DNA from: Amycolatopsis tolypomycina
GTDB taxonomy: Bacteria > Actinomycetota > Actinomycetes > Mycobacteriales > Pseudonocardiaceae
Reading direction: 5' to 3'
Length of the DNA stretch: 64,000 nt
Assembly: GCF_900105945.1 (NCBI RefSeq)
Contig: NZ_FNSO01000004.1
Coordinates: 434,001-498,000 of the forward strand
This document shows positions 17,479 to 26,415 of this stretch, one piece after another. The number at the start of each line of letters is the position of its first letter. Within the stretch, counting starts at the first letter, position 1. Position numbers and translations under genes: made by a program. The notes beneath the pieces were generated by a model. The model was not told where the DNA came from. It did not search any database and was given only the letters and a program-made list of their open reading frames with translations.

Positions 17479-17772
17479 ATGCTGACCGTGACCGAAGCCG
17501 CCGCCGAGGCGATCACCGCGTTGACGAGCCAGGGCGAGGGCGAAGCCGGACTCCGCCTGGCGGTCCAGAACGCCGACGGCGAGAGCGCCCAGCTGGCCCT
17601 GTCGGTGGCCCCCGAGCCGGCGGAGGGCGACAGCGTGCTGGGGGCGGAGGAGGGACCCAAGGTGTTCCTCGAACCCCAGGCAGCGGCCCTCCTGGACGAC
17701 AAGGTGCTCGACGTCCAGGAGGACGAAGCCGGCGGCGTGGCATTCGCGGTGCTGCCCCAGCACACAAGCTGA
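17479..17772 (+). CDS. IscA/HesB-like protein lacking cysteines
   Basis: 97 residues, ATG 17479 preceded by GAAGGGAAGG. The fold pattern of A-type iron-sulfur carriers is visible (LTVTEAAAEAITAL, then GLRLAVQ and a C-terminal VQEDEAGGVAFAVL), but none of the three cluster-binding Cys residues is present; the protein has no Cys at all. It therefore cannot carry a cluster in the usual way. Many actinomycetes have such a cysteine-less HesB-like protein of unknown role. Confidence 0.72.
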   Translation: MLTVTEAAAEAITALTSQGEGEAGLRLAVQNADGESAQLALSVAPEPAEGDSVLGAEEGPKVFLEPQAAALLDDKVLDVQEDEAGGVAFAVLPQHTS

Positions 17773-17843
17773 CCGCGGCGGGCGGGCCTTTCGCTCATCG
17801 GGGTGCGGAAGGTCCGTTCGCTCGCGGGCGCGCTCGTCCCGGT

Positions 17844-17899
17844 GCACTGAAAGACTCTTTCAGTGCGTCCGACGTCATGAAAGGGTCTTTCATGACGTC
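17844..17899. terminator. Tandem hairpins between convergent genes
   Basis: Two perfect inverted repeats: GCACTGAAAG-ACT-CTTTCAGTGC (17844-17866, 10-bp stem) and a 13-bp stem GACGTCATGAAAG / CTTTCATGACGTC with loop GGT (17871-17899). They sit between the IscA-like gene and the convergent glycerate kinase gene, without poly-T tracts, as expected of bidirectional actinobacterial terminators. Confidence 0.7.
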
Positions 17900-17944
17900 G
17901 GTCCCGCCCCGGCCAGGCTCGGCGGCCGCGTTCGTCGGCGTTCG

Positions 17945-19063
17945 TCAGCGGGACCAGGCGCGCACCACCGCCGCCGCCCGCTCACGCAGCAGCTCCGCCG
18001 CATGGCTCCGGGCGTGGTCGAGTGACGGCGCGTGGTCGATCAGCGCGCTGCTCCCCACCACCCCCAGCCGCGCCAGGCCGGCCGCATCCAGCTGGATCCG
18101 GCCCGCCAGCGCCAGCAACGGCACCCCGCGCGGCCGCGCCCGGTCGGCGATGCCCGCCGGTGCCTTGCCGTTCAGGCTCTGCTCGTCGAGCGATCCCTCG
18201 CCCGTGATCACCAGATCCGCGCCCTCCAGCGCCGCGTCGACCCCGGTCAGTCCCGCGATCAGGTCGAAGCCGGACTCGACCGACGCACCGAGAGCGATCG
18301 CCGCCGCCGCCACACCGCCACCGGCGCCCGACCCCGGCACCTGCGCGACGTCCGGCGCGCCGCCCGCCTGCAGCGCGTGCGCCCACCGCCCCAGCGCGTC
18401 GTCGAGCAGCGCCACCTCCTCGGGGCCGGCGCCCTTCTGCGGCCCGAACACCGCCGCCGCGCCGTTCGGGCCCAGCAACGGGTTCGTCACGTCGGTCGCG
18501 ACCGCCACGCTCACCCCGTGCAGCCGCTCCCGCACCGGTGCCAGCTCCGTCGACGCCACCCGCGCCAGCGTGCCGCCGCCCAGGCCGACCGGCGCGCCGA
18601 ACGCGTCGAGCACGCCGGCGCCCAGCGCCCCCAGCATCCCGGCGCCGCCGTCGGTGCTGGCCGTGCCGCCGACCGTGAGCACGAGCCGCTTCGCGCCGTG
18701 CACCAACGCGTCCGCCAGCAGTTCGCCGACACCCCAGGTGTGCGCGGCCAACGCCACCGCCGGGGACGGTTCGACGAATTCGATCCCGCACGCGCGCGCC
18801 GACTCGATGTACGCCGTGCCGTCCAGCACCGCGTACCGCGCCTGGACCGGCTCTTCGAGCGGCCCGCGGACCGTCATCCGCACGATCCGCGCGCCCGCCG
18901 CCTCCAGGACGTCGAGGGTGCCTTCGCCGCCGTCGGCGACCGGGCAGGTGACGATTTCCGCGTCCGGCAAGGCATCCCGCACGCCGAGCGCGATGGCCTC
19001 CGCGGCCTCGACCGCGGTGAGACTGCCCTTGAACTTGTCGGGCGCGATGACGACACGGGTCAC
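17945..19063 (-). CDS. Glycerate kinase (GlxK/GarK family)
   Basis: 372 residues from GTG 19063, which overlaps the upstream dehydrogenase stop as GTGA. Starts VVIAPDKFKGSLTAVEAAEAI, the family signature, and contains CPVADGGEGT, VTGPLG-like VRGPLEEPV, GGTASTDGGAGML and ITGEGSLDEQSL. It phosphorylates D-glycerate (usually to 2-phosphoglycerate in this family). Paired with a glyoxylate/hydroxypyruvate reductase-like gene, it should convert tartronate- or hydroxypyruvate-derived glycerate into central metabolism. Confidence 0.9.
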   Translation of the reverse strand: MTRVVIAPDKFKGSLTAVEAAEAIALGVRDALPDAEIVTCPVADGGEGTLDVLEAAGARIVRMTVRGPLEEPVQARYAVLDGTAYIESARACGIEFVEPSPAVALAAHTWGVGELLADALVHGAKRLVLTVGGTASTDGGAGMLGALGAGVLDAFGAPVGLGGGTLARVASTELAPVRERLHGVSVAVATDVTNPLLGPNGAAAVFGPQKGAGPEEVALLDDALGRWAHALQAGGAPDVAQVPGSGAGGGVAAAAIALGASVESGFDLIAGLTGVDAALEGADLVITGEGSLDEQSLNGKAPAGIADRARPRGVPLLALAGRIQLDAAGLARLGVVGSSALIDHAPSLDHARSHAAELLRERAAAVVRAWSR

Positions 19064-20004
19064 GGCTTCACCTCCGTCAGCGGGGGACGCCCGGCGAGCA
19101 CCGCCGCGACGTTGCGCGCGGCCAGCACGGCCATCGCGGTGCGGGTCTCGACCGTCGCCGAGCCCAGGTGCGGGCTGAGCACGACGTCGTCCCGGCCGAG
19201 CAGCCGCGGCTCGACCTCGGGCTCCTTCTCGAACACGTCGAGCGCGGCGCCGGCGATCTCCCCGGCTTCCAGCGCGTCGGCCAGCGCGGCCTCGTCGACG
19301 ACCGGGCCGCGGGTCGTGTTCACCAGGTACGCGCCCGGTTTCATGGCCCGCAACGCCGCGGCGTCGATGAGGTGCCTTGTTTCGGGCGTGAGCGGGCAGT
19401 GCAGCGAGACGACGTCCGCGCGCGCCAGCAGCTCCTCGAACGACACGTACTCGGCTTCGGTGTCCTTTTTGGACCGTCCGGAGTAGACGACCGACATCCC
19501 GAACGCCGCCGCCCGGCGAGCCATCGCCTGCCCGATCTGCCCGAACCCGACGACGCCCAGCGTCTTGCCCTGCAGCCCGGCGCCGAGCAGGAAGCCGAGG
19601 TGGAACGACCACGGCGTGCGCGAACGCAGCAGCCGTTCACCTTCGCCGAGCCGCCGGGTGACGGCGAGCAGCAGCCCGAAGGCGAGGTCGGCGGTCGCGT
19701 CGGTGAGCACGCCCGGGGTGTTCGTGACGACGATGCCGCGCGAAGCCAGCGCCGGGACGTCGACGTTGTCGTACCCGACGGCGACGTTCGCGACCACCTT
19801 CAGCTGCGGCCCGGCGGCGTCGGCCAGCGCGCCGTCGAGCCGGTCGTGCAGCATGCCCACGACCGCCGACGCGCCGCGGACGAGCTCGTGCAGTTCCGCA
19901 GGCGTCAGCGGACGATCGGCGGGGGAGACCTCCACGTCGCCTGCCTCGGCGAGGAGCTTCACCGCGTCGTCGGGAATCCATCGGGTCACCGCGATCTTGG
20001 CCAC
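19060..20004 (-). CDS. D-2-hydroxyacid dehydrogenase (glyoxylate/hydroxypyruvate reductase type)
   Basis: 314 residues. NAD(P)-binding VGFGQIGQAMARR in the middle, substrate-side VANVAVGYDNVD, catalytic Arg in NTTRGPVVDE, Glu downstream and His in SPHLGSAT. These fit glyoxylate/hydroxypyruvate reductases (GhrB/GyaR group). The product D-glycerate is the substrate of the kinase translated by overlap just downstream. It begins 30 bases after the GH36 gene on the same strand and may share its transcript. Confidence 0.87.
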   Translation of the reverse strand: MAKIAVTRWIPDDAVKLLAEAGDVEVSPADRPLTPAELHELVRGASAVVGMLHDRLDGALADAAGPQLKVVANVAVGYDNVDVPALASRGIVVTNTPGVLTDATADLAFGLLLAVTRRLGEGERLLRSRTPWSFHLGFLLGAGLQGKTLGVVGFGQIGQAMARRAAAFGMSVVYSGRSKKDTEAEYVSFEELLARADVVSLHCPLTPETRHLIDAAALRAMKPGAYLVNTTRGPVVDEAALADALEAGEIAGAALDVFEKEPEVEPRLLGRDDVVLSPHLGSATVETRTAMAVLAARNVAAVLAGRPPLTEVKP

Positions 20005-20034
20005 GACGACAGCCTAGGGCACCCCACCGACAAT

Positions 20035-22140
20035 TCAGCCCACGCGCGTCAGCCGCACCACCGCACTGGCGTACCCGCTGCCGGGAAAATCAATGTCCAA
20101 CCCGTGGCTTAGCAACACCGCCCCGTGGTGCTCGACGCCGTCCTGATCGCGGTACCGCCCCGCCGGATCGAGCCCCGCGAGCCGCGGCGGCGTGAACGGC
20201 CGCGCGAACTCCGTGGGCCGCCGCCAGAAGAAGACGACCGCGGAATCGCCGAGCACGTACTGCACCGCCGTCAGCGCCGAGACCGCCGGATCCGCCAGCC
20301 GGTACTGCGTGCCGTGCTGCACGACGGGCCGGATCTCCTTGTACAGCGCCACGAGCGACGCCGCTTCGGCGAGTTCGTCCGGTGTCCAGCGCGGCAGGTC
20401 GCCGCCGAGGCCGAGCACGCCGGCCATCGCCACGTGGAACCGGAAGCTCAGCGGCGCCTCCCGCCGCGTGGCCGGGTTGGGACTGTCGGTGACCCAGGCC
20501 GACATCGTGCCCGGCGGGTAGATCTGGCCGTAGCCGTGCTGGATGGTGATCCGGTCGGCGGCGTCGGTGTTGTCCGACGCCCAGATCTCGTCGGTGCGGG
20601 CGAGGATTCCCAGGTCGGTGCGCCCGCCGCCGCCCGCGCAGCCCTGGATCCGCAGCTGCGGGTGGTCGGCGCGCAGCCGGTCCAGGATCGCGTACACCGC
20701 CCGGATGTGCCCGACCCACAGCCGCTGCGCGTCCGGTCCGGCCTCGGGCCAGCCCGCCTCGGTGAACGCGCGGTTCATGTCCCACTTGAGGTAGTCGATG
20801 CCGTGCTCGCCGACCAGCCGGTCGAGCCACTTGTGCGCCCAGTCCGCGACGTCGGGACGCGCGAAGTTCAGCACCAGCTGGTTGCGCAACGTCGTCCGCG
20901 ACCGGTTCGCCATGTGCAGCACCCAGTCCGGGTGCGCGCGGTAGAGGTCGCTGTCCGGGTTGACCATCTCCGGTTCGACCCACAGCCCGAACTGCATCCC
21001 GTGCGCGTGGACGGCGTCGGCCAGTGGCCGCAACCCGCGCGGGAAGCGCTGGTCGTTGGCGATCCAGTCGCCGAGCCCGGCCGAGTCGCCGGTGCGCGCG
21101 CCGAACCAGCCGTCGTCCATGACGAACAGTTCCGCGCCCAGCTTCGCGGCCGCCGCGGCGAGTTCGGTCTCGGTCTGCTCGTCGACGTCCCAGCCGGTCG
21201 CTTCCCAGGAGTTGTAGACGATCGGCCGCAGCTCGCTCGGATGCGGCTGCACGAACTCGCGGACGTACGCGTGCCACCGCCGGCTGGTGCCGCCGAAGCC
21301 GTCGGCCGCGTAGAGCCCGGCGAACACCGGCGTCTCCCACGTCTCGCCCGGCTGCAGCCGCCAGCTGACGTGGTCGTGCCCGAACCCGCCGGTCCACGTG
21401 ACGCGGCCGGTGTGCGTGCGTTCCACCGTGATCCGCCAGCTCCCGCTCCACGCCAGCGCACTGCTCCAGACCTCGCCGGACGTCTCCGTCGCGTCGCCCG
21501 CATCGAGCATGACCCACGGGTTGACCTGGTGGCTGGAGGCGCCGCGACGGCTGGTGAGGGTGGTTTCGCCGACCGGCAGCGGTTCCCGCAGCACGGTGTA
21601 CTCGGCGTTCCACGCGCCGGAGGTGTGGCTCAGCCGCGCGCCGTCGCGCCGGGGGAGTGTCCACGACGCGGAATCCGTGCGCAGCAAGGCGATCGGCTCT
21701 CCGGAGCCGGTGTGCCGCAGCGACGTCCAGCGCTCGACGACGTCGCCGCGGACGCGGTAGTGCAGGGACAGTTCGAGGGGGTAGTGCCGGTCCACGAGCC
21801 GGACGACGAGCGTGTCGTCTTCGAGCGCGAAGCCGTCGTAGCGCCACTCGAGCGCCGAAGTGCCGTCGGCGTACCGCACGGCCAGTGCCGCGACGCCGAA
21901 GAACGCGCCGCCTTCGGCCGGGAGTTCCTGCCGCTCGTCGCCGGGCTCGTCGAAGCTGCTGTCGGCCGGGTTGCGGCGCGCGGCGACCTGCGCGGCCTGC
22001 GCGGCCTGCGCCAGGGTCAGCGGCGGGCCCCAGTGGACGTGCCGCGGGCGGTCGTCGGCGTCCAGCCGGAAGGCGTACGAGCTCTCGGGGGTGCGCAGCA
22101 GCCAGAGCCGGCGCGCGGGGTCGTGTTCGACGAGCGACAT
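20035..22140 (-). CDS. Cytoplasmic alpha-galactosidase, GH36
   Basis: 701 residues, no signal peptide, the length of tetrameric bacterial GH36 enzymes. Catalytic nucleophile Asp454 in YLKWDMNR and acid/base Asp523 in WASDNTDA; the substrate-site stretch QGCAGGGGRTD and MDDGWFGAR are present. It removes terminal alpha-galactose from melibiose or raffinose-type sugars inside the cell. It is divergent from a ROK repressor and a CUT1 importer, so imported alpha-galactosides are the likely substrate. Confidence 0.92.
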   Translation of the reverse strand: MSLVEHDPARRLWLLRTPESSYAFRLDADDRPRHVHWGPPLTLAQAAQAAQVAARRNPADSSFDEPGDERQELPAEGGAFFGVAALAVRYADGTSALEWRYDGFALEDDTLVVRLVDRHYPLELSLHYRVRGDVVERWTSLRHTGSGEPIALLRTDSASWTLPRRDGARLSHTSGAWNAEYTVLREPLPVGETTLTSRRGASSHQVNPWVMLDAGDATETSGEVWSSALAWSGSWRITVERTHTGRVTWTGGFGHDHVSWRLQPGETWETPVFAGLYAADGFGGTSRRWHAYVREFVQPHPSELRPIVYNSWEATGWDVDEQTETELAAAAAKLGAELFVMDDGWFGARTGDSAGLGDWIANDQRFPRGLRPLADAVHAHGMQFGLWVEPEMVNPDSDLYRAHPDWVLHMANRSRTTLRNQLVLNFARPDVADWAHKWLDRLVGEHGIDYLKWDMNRAFTEAGWPEAGPDAQRLWVGHIRAVYAILDRLRADHPQLRIQGCAGGGGRTDLGILARTDEIWASDNTDAADRITIQHGYGQIYPPGTMSAWVTDSPNPATRREAPLSFRFHVAMAGVLGLGGDLPRWTPDELAEAASLVALYKEIRPVVQHGTQYRLADPAVSALTAVQYVLGDSAVVFFWRRPTEFARPFTPPRLAGLDPAGRYRDQDGVEHHGAVLLSHGLDIDFPGSGYASAVVRLTRVG

Positions 22141-22179
22141 GCCCGACAGCGTAGAGCTGACCAGCGCAAAAATAAATTC

Positions 22180-22209
22180 TTGACGAAGTTAATTAAATCT
22201 CCCTAGTCT
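22180..22209 (+). promoter_or_regulatory. Promoter of the ROK regulator with AT-rich operator-like spacer
   Basis: TTGACG (22180-22185), an 18-base spacer and TAGTCT (22204-22209) precede the ROK ATG at 22217. The spacer contains GTTAATTAAAT, an AT-rich palindromic patch that stands out in this GC-rich region and overlaps the divergent control region of the GH36 gene. It is the obvious candidate for ROK autoregulation. Confidence 0.5.
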
Positions 22210-22216
22210 TCCGGCC

Positions 22217-23386
22217 ATGCCTCGCAGTGCACCGGCAAGGGCGCCGATCACCAGTCCCGCGGCGGCGACCGTGTTCACCACGGTCCTGACCGAGGGGCCG
22301 GTGTCGCGGGTCGACGTCGCCCGCCGCACCGGGCTCTCCTCGGCGGCGGTCACCAAGGCGGCCCGGCCGTTCATCGAGGCCGGCTACCTCGAAGAACTCG
22401 CCTCCGGCGGCCGGACGGCTCCGGGTGCCGGCCGCCCGGCGAACCCGCTGGCGATCCGGCCGGACCGCGAGTACTTCGTCGGCGTCAAGATCACCGGCGA
22501 CGACCTGATCGGCGTGGTCACCGACCTGCGCGCCGACGTCCGGGCCAGCGCCCACCACGCCCTGACCGGCCACGACGTCGGCCACGTCGTCCGCGCGCTG
22601 GCCGACCTCGTCGGGGAGGTGCTCTCCGGCGACCTCCGCGAGCGCGCCTACTGCCTGGGCGTCGCGGTGTCCGGCGACGTCGACCGCTCGTCCGGCGTCG
22701 TCCGGTACTCGCCGTTCCTCGGCTGGCGGGACGTGCCCCTGGCCGCCCTGCTGGAAGAGGCCACCGGGCTGACCGTGACCCTCGAAAACGACGTCAAGGC
22801 CCTCGCCGTCGCCGAGCAGTGGTTCGGGGAAGGGGTCGGGGCGTCGTCGTTCGCGCTGGTCACCGTGGGTACCGGCATCGGCAGCGCGCTCGTGGTGGGC
22901 GGCGGGCTCGTCCGCGGCGCCCACGGCGTCGCCGGGGAGATCGGCCACGTCCCGGTCGCCGACGGCGGGCCGCCCTGCCACTGCGGCGGGCGGGGCTGCG
23001 TCGAGGCGATCGCGTCCACGGAAGCGATCGTGACCCGCGCCCGGCAGGTCACCGGCGAACCCGCCCTGACCATGGATGACGCCGTGACCCGTGCCCGTGG
23101 CGGCGACGAGCCGCTGCGGGAGGTCTTCGCCGCCGCGGGCCACGCGATCGGGCTGGGGCTGGCCGCGCTGGTCAACCTGTTCGGCCCGGAACGGGTGGTC
23201 GTCTCGGGCGAGGGCGTCGCCACCTACGACCTGTTCGAGGAGCAGATCCGCCGGACCTTCGCGGTCCAGGCGTTCGGCAGCGCGGCCCGGTGCGGCCTGG
23301 TGATCCGGCCGCTGCCGTTCGAGGAGTGGGCGCGGGGCGCGGCCGCCGTCGCCATCCAAAGTCTTTTCGTCGCCGAGAGCGTCTAA
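22217..23386 (+). CDS. ROK family transcriptional repressor
   Basis: 389 residues: N-terminal winged HTH (SRVDVARRTGLSSAAVTKAARPFIEAGYLEE) followed by a sugar-kinase-like ROK domain. The ROK zinc site is complete: His244 in GEIGH, and Cys254, Cys256 and Cys261 in CHCGGRGC. The phosphate-binding GTGIGSAL is also present. It likely senses an alpha-galactoside or galactose and represses both the transporter operon that follows and the divergent GH36 gene. Confidence 0.9.
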   Translation: MPRSAPARAPITSPAAATVFTTVLTEGPVSRVDVARRTGLSSAAVTKAARPFIEAGYLEELASGGRTAPGAGRPANPLAIRPDREYFVGVKITGDDLIGVVTDLRADVRASAHHALTGHDVGHVVRALADLVGEVLSGDLRERAYCLGVAVSGDVDRSSGVVRYSPFLGWRDVPLAALLEEATGLTVTLENDVKALAVAEQWFGEGVGASSFALVTVGTGIGSALVVGGGLVRGAHGVAGEIGHVPVADGGPPCHCGGRGCVEAIASTEAIVTRARQVTGEPALTMDDAVTRARGGDEPLREVFAAAGHAIGLGLAALVNLFGPERVVVSGEGVATYDLFEEQIRRTFAVQAFGSAARCGLVIRPLPFEEWARGAAAVAIQSLFVAESV

Positions 23387-23396
23387 GGAGTCCCCC

Positions 23397-24659
23397 ATGA
23401 ATCGCCGAAGCTTCCTGGTCGGGTCCGTCCTCTTCGCCGGGGGAGCGGCCCTCGCGGGCTGCACTTCGGACCCGTTGAAGAAGAACGCCTCTTCGGGGGC
23501 GAAGGTCACGCTGCAGCAGTGGTACCACGCGTACGGCGAATCCGGGACGCAGCAGGCGGTCCAGCGGTACGCGCAGGAGTTCACCAAGGCCAACCCGGAC
23601 ATCGCGATCAACGTCAGCTGGATCGCCGGCGACTACGAGACCAAGCTGAACTCGGCGATGCTCACCGCGCAGGCGCCGGACCTGTTCGAGCTGGGCGACT
23701 TCCGCTACCAGAACGTCAAGAACGGCCTGCTCGCGCCGCTTGACGACGTTGTCAACCCGGTCAAGGCCGACTTCAGCCCGGCCGCGCTGGACACCGTCAC
23801 CGTCGACGGCAAGGTCTACGGCGTCAAGATGATCGACGACGTCATGATGCTCTACTACCGCAAGAGCGCGCTGCAGGCCGCCGGCGTCCAGCCGCCGCAG
23901 ACGTTCGCCGAGCTCCTGGAGGCGACGCGGAAGCTCAACACCGGCAAGCAGAAGGGCCTGTACGTCGGCACCGACGGCGTCGGCGAAGCGGCGACACTGC
24001 TGCTGTGGTCGTCCGGCGGGGACTTCTTCGACTCCAGCGGCAAGAAGGTCGCCTTCGCCTCGCCCGAGGCGATCGCCGCGATCGGCGGCCTCAAGCAGCT
24101 GCACGACACCGGCGGCCTCCTCCAGGGCTACCCGACCGACTGGTCCGACCCCGGCGCGTTCGCCAACGGCGCCACCGCCATGCAGTGGGGTGGCCTGTGG
24201 TCGCTGCCGGACATCAAGAAGGCACTGGGTGAGGACTTCGGCGTCGTCGCGTGGCCGAAGTTCGGCGACGCGGGCAAGCAGGTCGCGCGCGTCGGCGGCT
24301 GGTACCAGCTGGCGAACGCCAAAAGCCAGAATGTCGCAGCCGCCCTGAAGTACATCGACTGGCTGTGGATCAAGAACGCCGACCTGCAGAAGGACTGGTG
24401 CGTCAAGTACGGCTTCCACATCCCGGCCCGCAAGCCGGTCGCGGCGCGGACCACCGAGTTCTCCAGCGGGCCCGCGAAGGACGCCGTGACGATCTCGCAG
24501 CAGTTCGGCAAGTCCTACTCGGGGCTGTGGAACAAGGCGTCGGCGACGCTGTTCCTGCAGGCCGCGACGAAGATCGCGAACGGGAAGGCCGACCCGGCCG
24601 CGGAACTGGCCGACGCGGCGAAGAAGGCGCAGGCCGAAGTCGACAAGCAGCTGGCATGA
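23397..24659 (+). CDS. CUT1 sugar ABC transporter substrate-binding lipoprotein
   Basis: 420 residues; begins MNRRSFLVGSVLFAGGAALAGC, a twin-Arg-like lipoprotein signal with the lipobox LAGC. The mature part is a maltose-binding-type fold: LTAQAPDLFELGDF, MIDDVMMLYYRKSAL, FANGATAMQWGGLWSLPDI. Starts 10 bases after the ROK gene. Probably binds raffinose-family alpha-galactosides. Confidence 0.9.
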   Translation: MNRRSFLVGSVLFAGGAALAGCTSDPLKKNASSGAKVTLQQWYHAYGESGTQQAVQRYAQEFTKANPDIAINVSWIAGDYETKLNSAMLTAQAPDLFELGDFRYQNVKNGLLAPLDDVVNPVKADFSPAALDTVTVDGKVYGVKMIDDVMMLYYRKSALQAAGVQPPQTFAELLEATRKLNTGKQKGLYVGTDGVGEAATLLLWSSGGDFFDSSGKKVAFASPEAIAAIGGLKQLHDTGGLLQGYPTDWSDPGAFANGATAMQWGGLWSLPDIKKALGEDFGVVAWPKFGDAGKQVARVGGWYQLANAKSQNVAAALKYIDWLWIKNADLQKDWCVKYGFHIPARKPVAARTTEFSSGPAKDAVTISQQFGKSYSGLWNKASATLFLQAATKIANGKADPAAELADAAKKAQAEVDKQLA

Positions 24660-25558
24660 GGCGGCGCGACTGGCAGGCGATCGGCGCGTTCGCGGCGCTC
24701 ACCGGGCCGGTGGTGCTCGGGCTGGGGCTGTTCAAGTACGTCGCGATCGGCTGGAGCTTCCTGCTCAGCTTCAACGACGCCCGCGGCACCATCACGCTCG
24801 GGAGCTGGATCGGCTTCGACAACTACGCGTTCCTGTTGGCCGACGACGCGTTCCTGACATCGTTGTCGACGATCGCGATCTTCACCGTCTTCATCGTGCC
24901 GATCACCTTCGTCGCTTCGCTCGGTCTCGCGGTGCTGATCAACAGCATCAAGCGCGGCAAGGCGTTCTTCCGCACGGTGTTCCTCATCCCGGCCGCGGTG
25001 TCGTACGTCGTCGCGGCCCTGGTGTGGAAGATGGCGCTGTTCAACGGGTTGCCGTCCGGCGTCGCGAACGTCGTCGGCGGGCTGTTCGGCGCCGACCCGG
25101 TGCCGTGGCTGTCGACGACGAGCCCGCCGCTGTACTGGGTCGCGGTTGTCACGCTGCGGCTGTGGCTGCAGGTCGGGCTGTACATGATCCTGTTCCTGGC
25201 CGGGCTGCAGGCGATCTCGCCGTCGTTGTACGAGGCCGGTGAGCTGGACGGCACGACGAAGTGGCAGGCGTTCCGGTACCTCACGCTGCCACAGCTGCGG
25301 AACACGTCCGTCGCGGTGCTGCTGCTCATTCTCATCGCCGCCTTCCAGGCGTTCGACGAGTTCTACAACCTGTTCGGCACCGGCCTTTCCGGCACCGCGA
25401 CCGCGCCGGTGAAGCCGCCGCTGGTCTACCTCTACGACTCCGCGCTCGGCGACCAGAACTACGGCGTCGGCTCGGCGGGGGCGTTCCTGCTGACGGTGAT
25501 CATCGTGGTGATCACGCTGGTGCAGGGCCGGTTCGCCGGCTTCGGGAAGAAGGACTGA
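24656..25558 (+). CDS. CUT1 sugar ABC transporter permease 1 (MalF type)
   Basis: 300 residues, ATG overlapping the binding-protein stop (ATGA). Six hydrophobic helices and the EAA loop that contacts the ATPase, SLYEAGELDGTTKWQAFRYLTLPQL. Forms the channel with the next gene. The operon has no ATPase gene of its own. Confidence 0.9.
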   Translation: MRRRDWQAIGAFAALTGPVVLGLGLFKYVAIGWSFLLSFNDARGTITLGSWIGFDNYAFLLADDAFLTSLSTIAIFTVFIVPITFVASLGLAVLINSIKRGKAFFRTVFLIPAAVSYVVAALVWKMALFNGLPSGVANVVGGLFGADPVPWLSTTSPPLYWVAVVTLRLWLQVGLYMILFLAGLQAISPSLYEAGELDGTTKWQAFRYLTLPQLRNTSVAVLLLILIAAFQAFDEFYNLFGTGLSGTATAPVKPPLVYLYDSALGDQNYGVGSAGAFLLTVIIVVITLVQGRFAGFGKKD

Positions 25559-26391
25559 TGGCCGTCCTGACCGCGTCTCGCAAGGCGCCGAAGTACGTCC
25601 TGGCGTCGGTGCTTTCGCTGATCTTCCTGCTGCCGTTCTACATCATGCTGCGCAACGCGCTGATGACGCGGCAGCAGGTCGGCTCGCCGGACTGGTCGTG
25701 GCTGCCGGACCCGCTGTCGTGGGTCAACTTCGGCGATCTGTTCGCCGACGCCTCGGTGCCGATGGCGCACTCGTTGTGGAACTCGTTCCTGGTCGCTGGA
25801 ATCACCGCGCCGGTCGGCACGCTGTTCGGCTCGATGGCGGGCTACGCGCTGGCCCGGATCAACGTCCCCGGGCGGCGTGTCGTGTTCACGTACGTGCTGG
25901 TCACGTTGATGATCCCGCAGTCGGTGACGTTCGTGCCCACGTTCGTCGTCGTCGGCTCGATGGGCGGGGTCAACACCGAGTGGGGCATCATCGCGCCGAA
26001 CCTGTTCAGCGCGTTCACCGTGATCCTCTTCCGCAACTTCTACCTGCGGTTCCCGGCCGAGATCGAGGAGGCCGGGCGGCTCGACGGGCTCGGCTACCTC
26101 GGCGTCTACCGGCGGCTCGTGCTGCCGAACTCGGGGAGCATGATCGCCTCGCTCGGGGCGCTGATGTTCATCGAAAGCTGGAACGCGTTCCTGTGGCCGC
26201 TGGTCATCGGGCAGGACCCGTCGTCGTGGACAGCGCAGATCGCGCTTTCGACGTTCCTGACCGCGCAGTCGGTCAACCTGCCGGCGCTGTTCGCCGGTGC
26301 TCTGGTCACCATCGCGCCGCTGGTCGCGATGTTCCTGGTCGCCCAGCGGTTCATCGTCCGCGGCATCGCGGCGAGCGGGCTCAAGGAGTAG
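25558..26391 (+). CDS. CUT1 sugar ABC transporter permease 2 (MalG type)
   Basis: 277 residues; ATG shares its A with the TGA of permease 1. Six hydrophobic helices; EAA loop EIEEAGRLDGLGYLGVYRRLVLP. Actinomycete CUT1 importers of this type usually share one multi-operon ATPase (MsiK), which would explain the missing ATPase gene. Confidence 0.9.
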   Translation: MAVLTASRKAPKYVLASVLSLIFLLPFYIMLRNALMTRQQVGSPDWSWLPDPLSWVNFGDLFADASVPMAHSLWNSFLVAGITAPVGTLFGSMAGYALARINVPGRRVVFTYVLVTLMIPQSVTFVPTFVVVGSMGGVNTEWGIIAPNLFSAFTVILFRNFYLRFPAEIEEAGRLDGLGYLGVYRRLVLPNSGSMIASLGALMFIESWNAFLWPLVIGQDPSSWTAQIALSTFLTAQSVNLPALFAGALVTIAPLVAMFLVAQRFIVRGIAASGLKE

Positions 26392-26415
26392 GTCCCCCCT
26401 ATCGAGGAGTGTTCG

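Noticed and set aside
17877..19178. 433-codon open frame starting in the terminator hairpin
   Set aside because: It is antisense to glycerate kinase, is Ser/Pro/Ala-rich and starts within a perfect hairpin.
20125..22206. 693-codon plus-strand open frame opposite GH36
   Set aside because: It is antisense to a gene with all catalytic residues intact and is Arg/Val/Glu-rich with no recognisable domain.
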